Positions 20,880 through 32,951 of a stretch of 64,000 nt of DNA are shown piece by piece. Under the pieces are notes generated by a model. It ran no database searches, had not been told where the DNA came from, and was given only the letters and a program-made list of their open reading frames with translations. Origin of the DNA: Myotis daubentonii. Lineage: Eukaryota; Chordata; Mammalia; Chiroptera; Vespertilionidae. The stretch's first letter is position 1. Every line of letters starts with the position of its first letter. Location of the stretch: NCBI RefSeq assembly GCF_963259705.1, contig NC_081842.1, positions 63,190,787-63,254,786 on the forward strand. The letters are read 5' to 3'. The position numbers and the translations under genes were made by a program.

Positions 20880-23555
20880 GTAAATCCTTGATTATAAGAC
20901 TTCTGTTAGACTAGTCTTCAGTTGGTTACTCAGGATGATTGTTATATAATTTAGTTGTAATTCTAATTTGGTCCTTGGAGGTAAGTGTAGCTCCCACCTA
21001 CTTTGCTGCCATCTTGGATTATCTATATATTTTTTATTGTTATTTATATATGCAGTTATACTTTTCATTCTGGAGGTCCAGTTAATTCCCATGGTATCTA
21101 ATATAATGTTTTTAATTTGTTCAGTTATGTTGCAATTGTTAGAGAGCACCTGTATCAGTTATTGATCAGCATAATGACAATATATCTTCAATCAGGGAAC
21201 AGGAGGCAATGGAAGTAAATTTCTTAAGTGTGCTTTGTCACTCTCTTCAAAGTTTTAAAACTGCCCTCAGATCTTGCTGCCACATGTTGCTCTTTGGCCT
21301 TTAAATCTTAGCTATTCCCTATAAAATAGTAAAATTTGGCCAATAACACTAATTGTAACAGTGCTTGATACAGAAAGCTTCATATGAATATCCCTATAGG
21401 GGCATGTAAAGAATTACATCCTAAACATTAAATATTGCAAATGAACTGATCAGAAAAAATCATGGAAAAATGAAAAAAAAAGTGACTCCAGAGAACCTAT
21501 AAATAAAATATATGTATATTGAAAAGGATAGCTGGGCAAGATTTTTTTCAAATAGATATACAAATTTAAATATTTAACAGAAATAAAATAAATAATTATT
21601 TTACCCAGCACAAAGGTCAGAGTTAGATTCTAAGGTGAAAATAAAATGCCTTCAGTGCAATACCCAATGGATTAGGAATGAATTTCTGCACAAACTGGAA
21701 GAAAGGGGTCAAAATTAGAATTGCTCATTTCCACACTACCTTTCATTACAAATTTCTCCCTCCATCAGACTTCTTAGTCCACCCCTGAAAGAAATTGCTG
21801 CTGATCATGACAATCGTGACATAGTAGGAGAATTTAAAGCTCATAGAGATTATGTGACAAGCTTCATGTCAGAGTAGATTCAAGAATTCCTGACCCTAAG
21901 GTTCACTGTCCATGAGGATAATCTTCCTTTCTCAGATGGTTATCTAGAGCCAATGTATTGTGTAGTCATGATCCTTGCCCTAGAGGAGTTAGCATCTCTG
22001 TGTGAAAGGCAGGAACAATATACAAAGAAGTTTATTATTCACATCAGGGAGATTTAGCTAAACAGGCCCACACAGAAGACACTGAAGATCCACCTTGGCA
22101 TCTGTGTCTCTAGGTGCATGTTTATATCTATAACACACTCATACAAACGGACTAATAGGATTACTCAGAAATGTTTTAAAAAAAGAAATTCACTTGGCTT
22201 ATAAGCTGAGTAGACAATGAGATACACAGTGGGGATTATACCCCATAGCAGTTTATCCCCCTGTATCACCATCACTATCGTGGCCGGTCTGAGAGGGTGA
22301 GGAACTCCACTCACACTCCTGATTTATGATTATGCCCTTAAGCTTATGGAGGCACATCATCCTGAATCCTTGTTTCTAACATCTTCTGACCTCTCCATAT
22401 TTTGTGTGTACATGAATGTAATGATTTATTATTTTAAGGAAGTTAGTAGACTAGATTCTTCTGTGCACCAGCCTACAGAGCTCCTAAAGAGGCCTGGGGT
22501 GACACCCCCATCCAGTGAAGCATGTCTGCGGATATATATACACATTATTTTAAAATGTGGTTTCCACGGACATTTTTCAAGCCATGAAGACAATGTAAGA
22601 ACATCCACTGGGATGTAGTAGCTGACTTTCTTCACTCTTTTGATGTGGGGTCGCGTTTAAATTGAGCTACAGACAGTGATACTGAAATTTAACAGCACTT
22701 TATTGCAAAATGGATAGTCTGGAGTGGTTCATAATGCTTTACAGGAGCTAGGACAAAATGAATTGGATTGTGTCATCCATGATAGGCAGTAGGTCATTAT
22801 ATACCCACAGAGACATGCCATAGTCCTCCTCCCAATTCAACCCTAATTCCTCTTCTCTTCCCACTCCTGTTCACAAACATACACCAAAGGATTAATTTTT
22901 TCCTTCACAACGGAGGCTGACCTTAGGAACTTGAAAAAGAGTCATTGCCCATGTACACCAGATCAAGTGGTAATCACGCAAACCCCTGCCAAGTGTTGGG
23001 CCTCTGTGACTGAGAAGCATTGTGAGCTGTCAGCTGTGCAAAGGGTGGGCCTGAATTGATGCATAGGTTGAGAGGGATTGTGCCAAATGAAGGAGAGGGC
23101 GGGAAGGAGACTTTCCTGTTTTCTAGTAACAGCATTTCCCCAGAAAGAACCCAAGGTCTGAATACAATGACTCATGCATTTTAAATCAATGTTAGGATTT
23201 TGATGAGAGGCCTGTGGGTGTAGAGGCATTCCAGTCTCAGATTGCAATTGAGAATGAGAATAGAAAGTTACATGTGCATTTTGTAAGCCAGGGGCAGAGA
23301 GACAGAATGAAAAATGAGTGAAGGGGGAAATATATGAGATAGCTAATCTTTACTGAATTATTTCAGAATCACCTTAGATTTCATGGGAAATCTTTGCTAA
23401 ACTTTAGATCTTTATATCTAATTATCATTAGAACATGTCATGTGAATACCTCACAGGAATCTCAAGTTCAGAATGACCAAAACTGAATTCCCACTTTCTA
23501 CTCAAAACCTGCACTTTCAGTCAATGATCAATACTTCCATCTCTCTGTCTCCTAA
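20880..23555. other. Unique non-coding interval
   Basis: The left edge (to about 21015) ends in GCTGCCATCTTGGATT and may be further transposon sequence I cannot assign. Beyond it I see no gene, RNA or clear repeat. Confidence 0.4.
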
Positions 23556-23559
23556 ACAT

Positions 23560-23960
23560 CTGTTGTTTCAATCTCCTTGCTCCATTCCTCCTGATTCTGA
23601 CTTGGTTCACTTCCTTATAATTTTTCACTAGAATTATCCTAATCACCCCCTTGCTTTTCTCCCTGGTGTGAGCAAGTGTTCACCCCGAGTCTGTCCTACA
23701 CATTGCCTCTGAAGTAACCTTGTTAAACAAAATATGTTCATGTCACTCCTTTGCCTTCAGAAGCTCAGGATAAGTTCTCGTTCCTTTATATGATCCACAG
23801 TTCCTCCACTGTTCTACCTCCTGCCATCCCCCCAGATGTACTGTGCACCTATCTTCATAGGAATGCTTGAGTTTCTCTACATGATATCTGTGTCTGTTCT
23901 TTTATAGGTCCCCCATTAGAGGGGCATTGTGCTAACAACTTTCTTACACACTGCCTTTTG
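23560..23960 (+). mobile_element. LINE-2 fossil
   Basis: CATGTCACTCCTTTGCC, CTCAGGATAAGTTC, TGATCCACAGTTCC and TCTACCTCCTGCC are words of the L2 3' region in sense. It is highly divergent. Confidence 0.6.
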
Positions 23961-24392
23961 AACTTTACTCATACTATGAGATCAGTTCTCCCAATCATGA
24001 TGGGAATAGCTACTTAATGAGGACACTCTAAGAGATATCGGCTTAGAATAAGAAGTTGGTGACTAAGTGTATGAGTCTGGCCAATCAAAGCTTAGATTCA
24101 AATATAGGAAAGTTTATTAAACTATTGCTATTAGCTACACCAGTGCTAAGTGATTTTATGTGTAATATGGAGTTCACATAAAAACAAACATTTTAACATG
24201 GAGTAAGGTAAGAGAATATTGATATCAAATATAATGGAAAATCCTTCAGTTAACCAGAAGCAATTCAGATTTTGATCTTGTGTCTTCCATATATAACTAG
24301 GACTTGACAAGATAGTTACTTAAAACACAGAGTGGTTTTAATCTCAAGGTATCTTCTGGGTTTCCCTATTGCTACTTTCTTTACTCTGATAC

Positions 24393-24439
24393 AGTGGTTC
24401 TCAAACTTAAATGTGTTAAAATTATTATGCAGGGTGGTA
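24393..24439 (+). mobile_element. MER5A end fragment
   Basis: CAGTGGTTCTCAAACTTAAA is the MER5A-type hAT terminus. A Helitron interrupts the copy about 47 bp in. I cannot find the remainder after the Helitron. Confidence 0.6.
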
Positions 24440-25138
24440 TCCTATATAATAAGAGGCTAATATGCAAATAGACTCAACAGTGGAGCAATTAAACTACTGA
24501 AAACCAGTCACTATGATGTGCGATAACCACCAGGGGGCGTGCGCGGAACATGGCGGGTGTTGGTCACAATGGAATGGTGGAGCAGGTGAGCGGGATGCCA
24601 GACCAAGGCGGGGTGCCGGTAGCTGTCATTGGGGTGAGCCTCTGGTGGTTACTTAAAATTCTTTGCTCCCGTGCACCATGCCTGGTGCTTGCACCTGCTG
24701 CTGGTGCCAGCCCCACTTACACTTGCTGCCGGTGCCCAGTGCCCGCCCTGATCACTAGGCACCATCAGCGGGTGCAAGTGGCAGCTGCTGGCCCTGATTA
24801 CTCCTGAGGGTTTTTCTACCTCCTCCTGCTCCTGAGGGGCAATCAGGGCATCAGCTGCCAATTGCACCCACTGACAACACCAGCCCGACTCATACCCACT
24901 GCTGGCGCCAGCATCGATTGCTCTGCGCTTTCAGTGGGTGCGAGCAGGGCCAGTGCTGTCAGTGCATGGGAGTGGTGGCAGCAGGAATAGGGCTGCCAGC
25001 AGACAGGGGACCTGGGCCACAGCAGGGAGGGCTGGACAGGGGCACAGAAAATGGGCCAAGATCGGCCCCTGTACCTACCGCAGCCACGCAGCCCATAGTG
25101 CCTTTCAAGGTGCATGAATTCGTGCACTGGGCACTTAG
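24440..25138 (+). mobile_element. Non-autonomous Helitron (699 bp)
   Basis: The 5' end TCCTATATAATAAGAGGC and the 3' hairpin GTGCATGAATTCGTGCAC are canonical. The last bases read CACTTAG instead of CTCTAG. A strong CTCF-like core lies 88 bp in. The GC-rich interior, with CTGCTGGTGCCAGCCC-type words, is shared with the copy at 31021-31627, so both belong to one subfamily. Short frames inside are not genes. Confidence 0.94.
24527..24540 (+). promoter_or_regulatory. Strong CTCF-like core motif in a Helitron
   Basis: CCACCAGGGGGCGT followed by GCG is very close to the published CTCF consensus CCACCAGGGGGCGC. It is the best single motif in the window. Confidence 0.62.
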
Positions 25139-25261
25139 TAAATAAATAAAATGTATGCTACATTTCAGAGGAAAATTCTGTGATTTTCATGGATAATTTT
25201 TACTGCCAGCAAATGTTTCTGCTATACTTTTTTGACAATAAAAGAATTTAAGATTTGACTC

Positions 25262-25494
25262 TATTGTATTTCCTCTGCTGGGAAGTTCATACCACTCATA
25301 GATCATTCACTTCTCTGCCTAAATAACTTTCATTCATATGTCACTCTCTTTGGAAAGCCTTCCTAAACTATTTCTTCACCTTCTTCCACCATCCAAAATG
25401 TATTAGCTGCCTTGCCTGCCTCTATAGTCTTATGCAGGAAAACCTATGGCTGTAGGTCAAATATGTTTGCCTATCTGTCTCATTGTTTGTAATC

Positions 25495-25537
<43 letters not shown>

Positions 25538-25670
25538 AACTTCTTCCCTCCAAATGGACTTTGAGTTCTTTGAGGTTTGAGGCCCTTAGACAATTCCCTG
25601 GAATATAGGATGATGCTTGGCATGTGGGAGTTCCCATTTAAGGTATGTTGAGTGAATACTAAATAAAAAT
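25262..25670 (+). mobile_element. LINE-2 3' end fossil with (TG)n
   Basis: TTTCCTCTGCTGGGAAGTTC, CACTCTCTTTGGAAAGCC, TTGTTTGTAATC, a TG run, then TTGAGTTCTTTGAGG and GATGCTTGGCATG keep L2 order. Confidence 0.7.
25497..25536 (+). repeat. (TG)n microsatellite
   Basis: About 20 uninterrupted TG units inside the L2 fossil. Confidence 0.97.
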
Positions 25671-27137
25671 CTGCTTATGAGGAATATTGTTTTGTAATAG
25701 TGAGGAATGAGGAAGTCGATTGAAATAGAACAATAATATCCCTTAGAGTAAGTTCCAAAGGTAACATAATTTATCTAAATGACAAGGTTGAGTAATACTG
25801 GCAGCCAATTATCATGCCTTACTTTTAGTCTAGTAGTCTCCTAGGAAATTGTTGCCCGTAGAAAGTGGACAAGATACAAATGTGGCGCTATTTGGACAGA
25901 ACACTACTACACTGGGCACCCTCTATTTTTCTCATTTTAAAAGGAGATTCTATATAGTTTAAGAAAATATCAAAGGAAAATAAAGGAGTTTTACATAAAG
26001 TAAAAGTCAGTAAGGCTCAAAATTACCCATTACTACCTGAAGTAAAATGTGCGAAAGGGATACATAAGCTCAGAGCATGAAAATCGGTATTAACACAGGG
26101 AGAAAAGGGGGTCAGATGATATTATTTACTCATTGTCAGTTTTCTTACACAAAGTACACTGAATTTTCAAATCAAAGTAGTTTTGAAGGTGGTTTAGAAC
26201 AAACAAGTATTTCCTTGATCTCAAAGAAGTAATTCCCCAGAGAACAAATTGCCCTTCAGCTATAACTATATTTGATTATGATATAAGATATTCTTAATCA
26301 AAACAGATGTTTTTCTACCTATTAATTGGGTTTCATTAGTTTGTGTGTTTTTTTAAGACTGTGAAACATTTCAGACCTAACCCTGGTACCAGGAACAAAG
26401 ACTTGAGTTGGAAGCCATTTTTTTTTAATAAAATGACAGCACAGAACCTGTGCACAAGAAAGAAAAATGGCAGAGTGTGACCTGTGGGTGTATAGGAGAA
26501 AGTCGCTGGCTAGGTGCAAAGTCTTCCCTTGGGCCCTCCAGGCTGGGGGGAAGGCAAAAGGAGAGACAACAGCCCTCTTGTCCCAAAGTAATGCATTTTC
26601 CATCCTTCTCCCCTACTCCTCTCCCTCCCTCCCATCAGGACTTCTTGCTGTTTCTAGATGTGAAAGGATCTGACCCTTGAGAAAAGAAGTTCATACTCTG
26701 AGGACTCTGATATTTCAAGAAGTTAGCCACTAGGGCTTAAGGCTAAAGGAGCAATAAGTAGTGTTTTTTTTTTGGTTTGTTTTGTTTTTGTTTTAGTAGC
26801 TTAATGAACACATTCTCTCTTGCTCTTCTCCTCTTTGTGGTCTCTTATTTTCTGTCTGTTACTTTTGCTTATTGTTTATAAACAACCTTAATCTAATGAA
26901 GAGAGAATGATTGTTAAGAGTGTGCAGAAGGGAAAGAGTGAGGAGTACGGGGAAGATTTCACATTTCTCTCTTAAGACTGAGTATCATCTCCTCAACTCT
27001 GTGAAAGAAGTCCTTCGCAGCAGGCTCACTGTCCCTTCTCCACACCAGTTCCAGTTCTCACATTTGCCTGGGTATGAGATGCCTGCCAATTCCTGTACGG
27101 CAGGAACCACACCATCCATGTGTGCTTCCCCACCCTA
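25671..27137. other. Unique non-coding interval
   Basis: No gene is visible. A GTTTTGTTTTTGTTTTAG stretch lies near 26780. Confidence 0.45.
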
Positions 27138-27285
27138 GGATCATTTGGGAAGCTTTCAAAGATTCTCATTTTCAAGTCACTTCTGAAAAGAATTAAATTA
27201 GAAACACTATGTATGAGATCCAGGTTTCAGAATTTTCAATATCTCAAGTGATTCTAAGATGTAGTCTAGGTTGGGAACCACTATT
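27138..27285 (+). mobile_element. MER5-type hAT fossil
   Basis: GGATCATTTGGGAAGC, a middle AGATCCAGG and the closing CAAGTGATTCTAAGATG then GGTTGGGAACCACTA fit a divergent MER5A/B copy. Confidence 0.65.
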
Positions 27286-28289
27286 TACTGTCAAGGTTTA
27301 GCTATATCTCAGCAAACATACATACAGTACCCTAAGGCAGGAATCACATACACACATTACTTGTCTTATTAACAGCATACAAATATGAAAAATCTGTCAA
27401 ACAGTATATTAAGTACTTAGCATTTTATAGGTATGTACATGAACACAAGGTACATAATACCAAAATTATGTGAAACTGATTGTTGCCTGATGGACAAGGT
27501 CTAGGAATACTATCATTTAACAAAGGGTTTAAATTATTTATGTACATATAATGAATATACTGTGGACTAAGACATGGACTAAGAGGATATTTTTATATTA
27601 AATTGCAATACTCAAGAGATATTTACTAAATCAACTTACTTTTGTTATGGTGCTTTGCTTGGATAAGAAGACAAATTGGTTGACATTTCTGCAAATATTA
27701 TGCTGAAAACCCCACCCACTTCAAAATAACTGAAACATGAAGTGAGCTCTAAGTGGAAATGTTTGCAGAATTATATATTTTTTTTCCTGACAAATAATTA
27801 GGAGGGTTTTATTTTTTAAGCTAGTGATTCATTATTTCCAATTTATAATTTTCTTAAGATACAGAGTATTGTACTGAAGATATTGTACTAAAGGTATATT
27901 TCTGATACTTACTTTTTATCTTTAATAGTGGATATCAATTTATTTTATTAGACTTAGACCTACCTTGTTCTTCCTAATTGTTGCAAAGTATCTCCTAATT
28001 TGGATAGGATATATATTTTTTGGCTATCCAAACAATTTCCTATTACAAATAATGCCACAATGAATATCTTGTGGAGCCTCTTTACTATTTGGAGAAATTT
28101 TCCATGATGTCAAGTGTAAGCTTAACAGGAACTGGGCAGTGACCTTTTAACAAGAACTCAACATCTAAACACTAGCTATTAAGATAAAAATTATTGGCCA
28201 CAAAATGTTAATTTTTTGCTTTCATAGGTTAGCTTCACAGTGGAAACTGCAATGCTGGGATTGTAGCAAAATGAAAGGAAATTGGCATC
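27286..28289. other. Unique AT-rich interval
   Basis: No gene is visible. ATTACAAATAATGCCACAATGA at 28033-28054 resembles an L1 antisense word, but the context is too short to call. Confidence 0.4.
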
Positions 28290-28475
28290 CATTTCATGAA
28301 TATTGTAATGTGGTCAGGCAATTGGTCAAGAAATATCTGTCAAGGACTTGCCTACCCAATGCTATGCTAGGCTGTGTTATGTGGAAGAAAAACAGGGGCG
28401 AATGAGACACAGTTCCTTCTTCCTAGGAGCTCAATTTAAAGGAGAGAGAAAAAAGTAATGTTTCTTTTATTTTGT
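28290..28475 (-). mobile_element. LINE-2 fossil (antisense)
   Basis: AAGAAATATCTGTCAAGGAC, CCCAATGCTATGCTAGGC, GAATGAGACACAGTTCC and TAGGAGCTCA mirror the reverse complement of the L2 3' end. Confidence 0.65.
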
Positions 28476-29720
28476 CATCTACTAGTAAGTTTTCTTATAG
28501 GGATATGCATAACTTGGTATGGGACCTATAAGAAGACCTACAAAAAGGGTAGGAGTATCTACTAAGGCTTTTCAAGCTGGAATTTCCAACTTGAGGTCTG
28601 AAAACTAATAGGAATTACAGCCAAATTCTGCGGGGTGGGATGGAAAAACATTCCATGCAGAGGAAAATGCATGTGCAAATATGTAGAAAAAGAGCTTGCA
28701 TATTTGTGGGAAGTGGCTCAGCACTGCTAGAGTTTATGAGAGATACACAGACTTTTCCTAATGTGTTGTCTTTATTTGAATGTTATAATTGTTATGGTAT
28801 TAACCAAAAAGGTTTTTTTTCCTTTATAGTAACCAAGCCATACTTAATGTTATAAGTATATAATCCTTGGTAATTTATTCAAGATTTCAGAGATATTTAT
28901 TGAGGTGTACCCTAATATAATATGATGCCTGGATGTTAAATTCAGATTTCACTCAAGGGGGACTATTTCTAATTAAGTAGAATTTTTATTTCTTAACACA
29001 ATTTGAAATAGAGAAGTAGCAAGAAAACAAAGATAGTGTAGATATAAAATCAGGAGCCAGATTTAAAAAGTCTTTCCATGAAATTAAAATTTTTATAGTG
29101 GTTTACAAAGTGTATATTGGTAATATTTTAGAAGAAAGATTATTACCAGGAAAATAAAAACTGTCACTAGTTTTATAAGCCAAAAAAAGTAAATAGGAAT
29201 TTTTTTTGCAATGGGTTTTTTATAATTATCCTGTTAATTCCATCATTTCATGTGACAACCCAAAGCATAGGTACCAAGTTATTCAACTAGTTTGAAAATA
29301 TATTCTTTATTATATTTATTTCTCTTCTTCCATTATCCTCTATTTTAGCCCTTAAGCATATCTCATTATGTTATGTCTTAATGATTCTTTAATTTTCATT
29401 TGTTCAAATACAGTATGAAACAACTCTATCACAGTAGCCACTTCAGTAATCAAGATGATAATGTAGTAATGGAATGTTAAAATATTGTCTCATTTCAAAT
29501 AAATGTAATTTAAATATCATGTCATCTAGTCCAAATAGTTTCCAGGCACCCAAGTGGACATTGAATTGGAATACATGGGGAATAGCCCACTGAAGTGTCA
29601 CCATGGGAAAAAAACAGAAAAGAAAAAAAAAAAAAGTAGAAGCAGCAAGACATGTTTAATGGGTTTGGTCTTTGAGTTTTTGGAGTAGTGTATTTGAAGT
29701 GACATATCTGTAAATGTCAA
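28476..29720. other. Unique AT-rich interval
   Basis: No gene or clear repeat is visible. An A-rich run lies near 29611-29636. Confidence 0.45.
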
Positions 29721-29724
29721 GAGG

Positions 29725-29800
29725 AATTCCACAAATATTTGTTAAATGCCCACATAGTACTTGGCACCATTCTAGGCACTTGTTATTCATCGTTGATTAA
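29725..29800 (-). mobile_element. LINE-2 3' tail (antisense)
   Basis: ACAAATATTTGTTAAATGCC, then TTGGCACCATTCTAGGCAC, is the reverse complement of the L2 tail. Confidence 0.7.
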
Positions 29801-30658
29801 TTTAGTAGCAGTTATGAGATCCTTTTGGACCTGGGAAATTATAGTTAGTAGACATTCTTGTCAATACCTTTGTGTCTTAGATTTTCTTGACATAATGAGG
29901 GCAAATCTGAGATCTTGAAGTAGGTAGAAACAGATGATATCTGACTGATTAACAATTATGGTTTACATTTAATATTTTATATCTCTAAAGCTTAAATGCA
30001 TTAAATTTTAAAATTATGCTTGGTTTGGGCTATTTTGTTTTATTCATTCATTTATTCATGTATTTTTAAGTTTATATTTCTAACACCTTGCATTAATTAA
30101 AGTTTCATTATCTACGGAGATAACTTAGTTTATGTGTTTCCCATGTTAGTTTATTTTACTAAAATTGGCAAATTTAAATGAATATTGGATCTTAATCTTA
30201 CACTCTTTTCCCAATGAAAGACTGTAATATTTTACTGCGATTTTCTAGGAGAACTGAGCAGAAATTTAAGACCTGACTTTCTACCATCCACTCCCTTGTG
30301 ACATTTTCATTAGATATGCTATTTTTCTTCAAACTTCACAATAGAGAAAACAAAAAAACAAACAAACAAAGGGAGAAAGTGGATTAGTAGGGAACTTAAG
30401 AGAAATCAAGGCATAAAACTGGATTTGAAACATTTGAAACTTCTAAGAGGACACCAAGCTAGGTAAGTCTCCAAAGTTGCATACATTCAAGATATAATCC
30501 ATAAGGAGTTATAAATATAATGGCAAGGGTGGAGGAAAAATAAACTACTCCAAATAATATGATGTAGTAGAAAAGTAATAGGGGGTTGCCTCCCTCTTTA
30601 AGAATTATCACACAGTCATATACACACACCTCTACAATGGTGTTCAATGGTAAATTGA

Positions 30659-30660
<2 letters not shown>
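29801..30660. other. Unique AT-rich interval
   Basis: No gene is visible. An AAACAAACAAAC run lies near 30352-30370. Confidence 0.45.

Positions 30661-30738
<78 letters not shown>
30661..30738. repeat. (TA)n microsatellite
   Basis: About 39 TA units that run straight into the 3' terminus of the next Helitron. Confidence 0.97.
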
Positions 30739-30742
<4 letters not shown>

Positions 30743-31020
30743 GAGGGGTAGGGCCCCCTCAGCCTGGCAGGTGCCCTCTCACAGTCCAGGATGCCCTCGG
30801 GGGATGTCCGACTGCCATGGAGGCAGGAGAGGCTCCTGACACCACCACTGCCCTCACCAGCCATGAGCCTGGCTTCTGGCTAAGCAACGCTCCCCCTATG
30901 GGAGTGCAATGACCACTAGGGGGCAGTTCCTGTGTTGAGCATCTGCCCCCTGATGATCAGTGCACATCATAGCGACTGGTCGTTCTGCTGTTTGGTCAAT
31001 TTGCAAAATTAGCCTTTTAT
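30739..31020 (-). mobile_element. Non-autonomous Helitron, left half of a head-to-head pair
   Basis: The 3' terminus is worn to TTAGAG and has lost its hairpin. The interior TAGGGCCCCCTCAGCCTGGC, the CTCF-like module and the 5' end complement GGTCAATTTGCAAAATTAGC are clear. Its 5' end abuts the 5' end of the next Helitron without the outer TCCTATA on either side. Confidence 0.9.
30913..30926 (+). promoter_or_regulatory. Strong CTCF-like core motif in a Helitron
   Basis: CCACTAGGGGGCAG fits the core matrix at all informative positions. Its mirror partner at 30943-30956 is degraded (reverse strand TCATCAGGGGGCAG). Confidence 0.58.
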
Positions 31021-31623
31021 AATAAAAGGCTAATATGCAAATTGACCAAATGGCAGAGCAACCAGGACAACTGAACAACCAAACAACTGATTGCTATGAT
31101 GTGTGCTGCACACAGAGGTTGTGTGCAGAACATGACAGGCATTGGCTGCGGCGGGATGGTGGAGCAGGTAAGGAGGGGCACCAGACCAAGGCCAGAGCCG
31201 CCGCTCGCACCCACTGACAGCGCCAGTCCTGCTCACACTTGCTGCCAGTGCCTGGCGCTGGTCTCGATCACTTGGCACCATCAGCGGGGGCAAATGGCAG
31301 TTGCTGGCCCTGATCTTCCCCGAGGGCTTCTCCACCTTCCCCTGCTCCTGAGGGGTGATTGGGGGAGCAGTTGCCACTTGCACCTGCTCCTGGCACTGGA
31401 CCCAATCGCTCTGCGCTGTCAGTAGGTGTGAGTGGGGCCGGTGCTGGCAGCATGTGGGAGTGGTGGAGGTGGGAGCAGGACTGCCCGCAGATAGAGGACC
31501 AGGGGCCATGGCGGGAGGGGCCAGGCAGTGGTGGAGAGGATGGGCCAAGACCCACCTCTGTGCCTACAGCAGCCTTGCGGCCCACAGTTTCTTTCAAGGT
31601 GCATGAATTAGTACACTAGGCCC

Positions 31624-31627
<4 letters not shown>
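31021..31627 (+). mobile_element. Non-autonomous Helitron, right half of a head-to-head pair
   Basis: The 5' part AATAAAAGGCTAATATGCAA lacks its outer bases. The 3' end reads GTGCATGAATTAGTACAC then TAGGCCCCTAG and passes into GT repeats. It is a paralogue of the copy at 24440-25138, sharing GGATGGTGGAGCAGGT and CACCATCAGCGGG, but its CTCF-like core has decayed. The 172-codon minus-strand frame at 31030-31548 lies entirely within it. Confidence 0.93.

Positions 31628-31668
<41 letters not shown>
31627..31668 (+). repeat. (GT)n microsatellite
   Basis: About 21 GT units starting exactly at the Helitron 3' end, CTAG then T. Confidence 0.97.
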
Positions 31669-31671
<3 letters not shown>

Positions 31672-32029
31672 TATCAATCTATCTTTTATTCCCTCCCACC
31701 TTTCCTTCCTCTATATTCTCTATCGTATTATTGTTATTTCTGTACTGGTGTAGTACTTGTTCAATCCTACTCTATAATAAGATATGTCAGTATAAAGGCC
31801 AAGAAAGGATTCTGTCTATACATTCCCTATCCCTGTGGAATTCAGCATTTTACTTTATATATTTACGTTAAATTTACTCAAAATCTTTTTGTTAAATGAA
31901 GAAATGTATGAATGAATGACTAAAGTGAATGAATGGATGAATGGTGAACAAATGAGTGATTGAAAAAATAGAATTAATTAACATGTTCTGTCTTGAAAAC
32001 AATTCCATTTAAAATTAAAATGCTAGTCT

Positions 32030-32085
32030 AACAAAAAAAATAGAGACAGACTCATAGGTAAGAGAACAGGCAGACAACTCTGGTA

Positions 32086-32134
<49 letters not shown>

Positions 32135-32280
32135 GGGGTACTGTGTGAGGTGGATGGTTTGAACAAAAAAGAAAAAAGAGAAAGAACTCGTGGATATGGA
32201 AAACAGTGTGGTGATTGTGGGGGGAGGTGAAGGAGAAAAAGGGTATGGGGGCATACATGTTGATGGTAAAAAAAATAAAA
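32030..32280 (+). mobile_element. LINE-1 3' end with (TG)n
   Basis: AGAGACAGACTCATAGGTAA, GAACAGGCAGACAACTC, then GTGTGGTGATTGTGGGGGG and an A-rich end AAAAAAATAAAATAAGGGG correspond to a bat L1 3' UTR in sense. A (TG)n run (32090-32132) grew inside it. Confidence 0.8.
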
Positions 32281-32887
32281 TAAGGGGAAAAAAGAAACCT
32301 GCAGGTCAGGTTTCCTAGAAATCAGTCTCTAAGACAAAGATCAAAGTTTATTAGAAGTGCTTTTGAGATCGACACCTGTGGGGGTGAAGGAAGCATGCTC
32401 AGGCAGAGGGAGGAGTGGAACGCCAAGTTATTCATAATACTTGCCTCAGCTGACTCAATTTATGACCAGGAGACATGAATTTATGCCCATGCACAGACAA
32501 GTCATTGAACAAAGACTGTCCCCAAAGAAGGCCATGCATTTGGAGAGAGACTCAGTTGATGTCTCAGTAACAAGGGAATGGATGTTTTGGTACTGATGGA
32601 GGATCTGGAAGTACGTCAAGCATCCACTACAAAAACATAAACAAATGGTGTTTATCATTTTTGTAGAAGGCAAATCTGGGACAAATAAATGGAAGAGGTA
32701 AAGATTTTAGCACAAGATAAAGAAATATATTTAAAAATTATCATTTTAGAAATCCTAAGAATAGAAATGTCCTAACAGAGCTCCAATAGCACTTTTTCTT
32801 CTATTACATAAGTATTAAACATCAGATAGCAAAGGGATGAGTAGAACTTAAGATAATTCTCAACTCAGAGAATCTGACTTATATTTT
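32281..32887. other. Unique non-coding interval
   Basis: No gene or clear transposon is visible. Confidence 0.45.
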
Positions 32888-32950
32888 CATATCTATATCT
32901 ATATCTATATCTATATCTATATCTATATCTATATCTATATCTATATCTAC
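32888..32950 (+). repeat. (ATATCT)n hexamer microsatellite
   Basis: About ten units of TATCTA type that merge into the TCTATATAATA 5' end of the Helitron. The array may have grown from that end. Confidence 0.95.
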
Positions 32951-32951
32951 A

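Noticed and set aside
31030..31548. Longest open frame, 172 codons on the minus strand
   Set aside because: It lies wholly within a non-autonomous Helitron, has low-complexity proline, serine and histidine-rich translation, and overlaps several other open frames in the same GC-rich DNA.
31627..31899. Cys-Val-rich frames beginning in the GT repeat
   Set aside because: Translation of a dinucleotide microsatellite.
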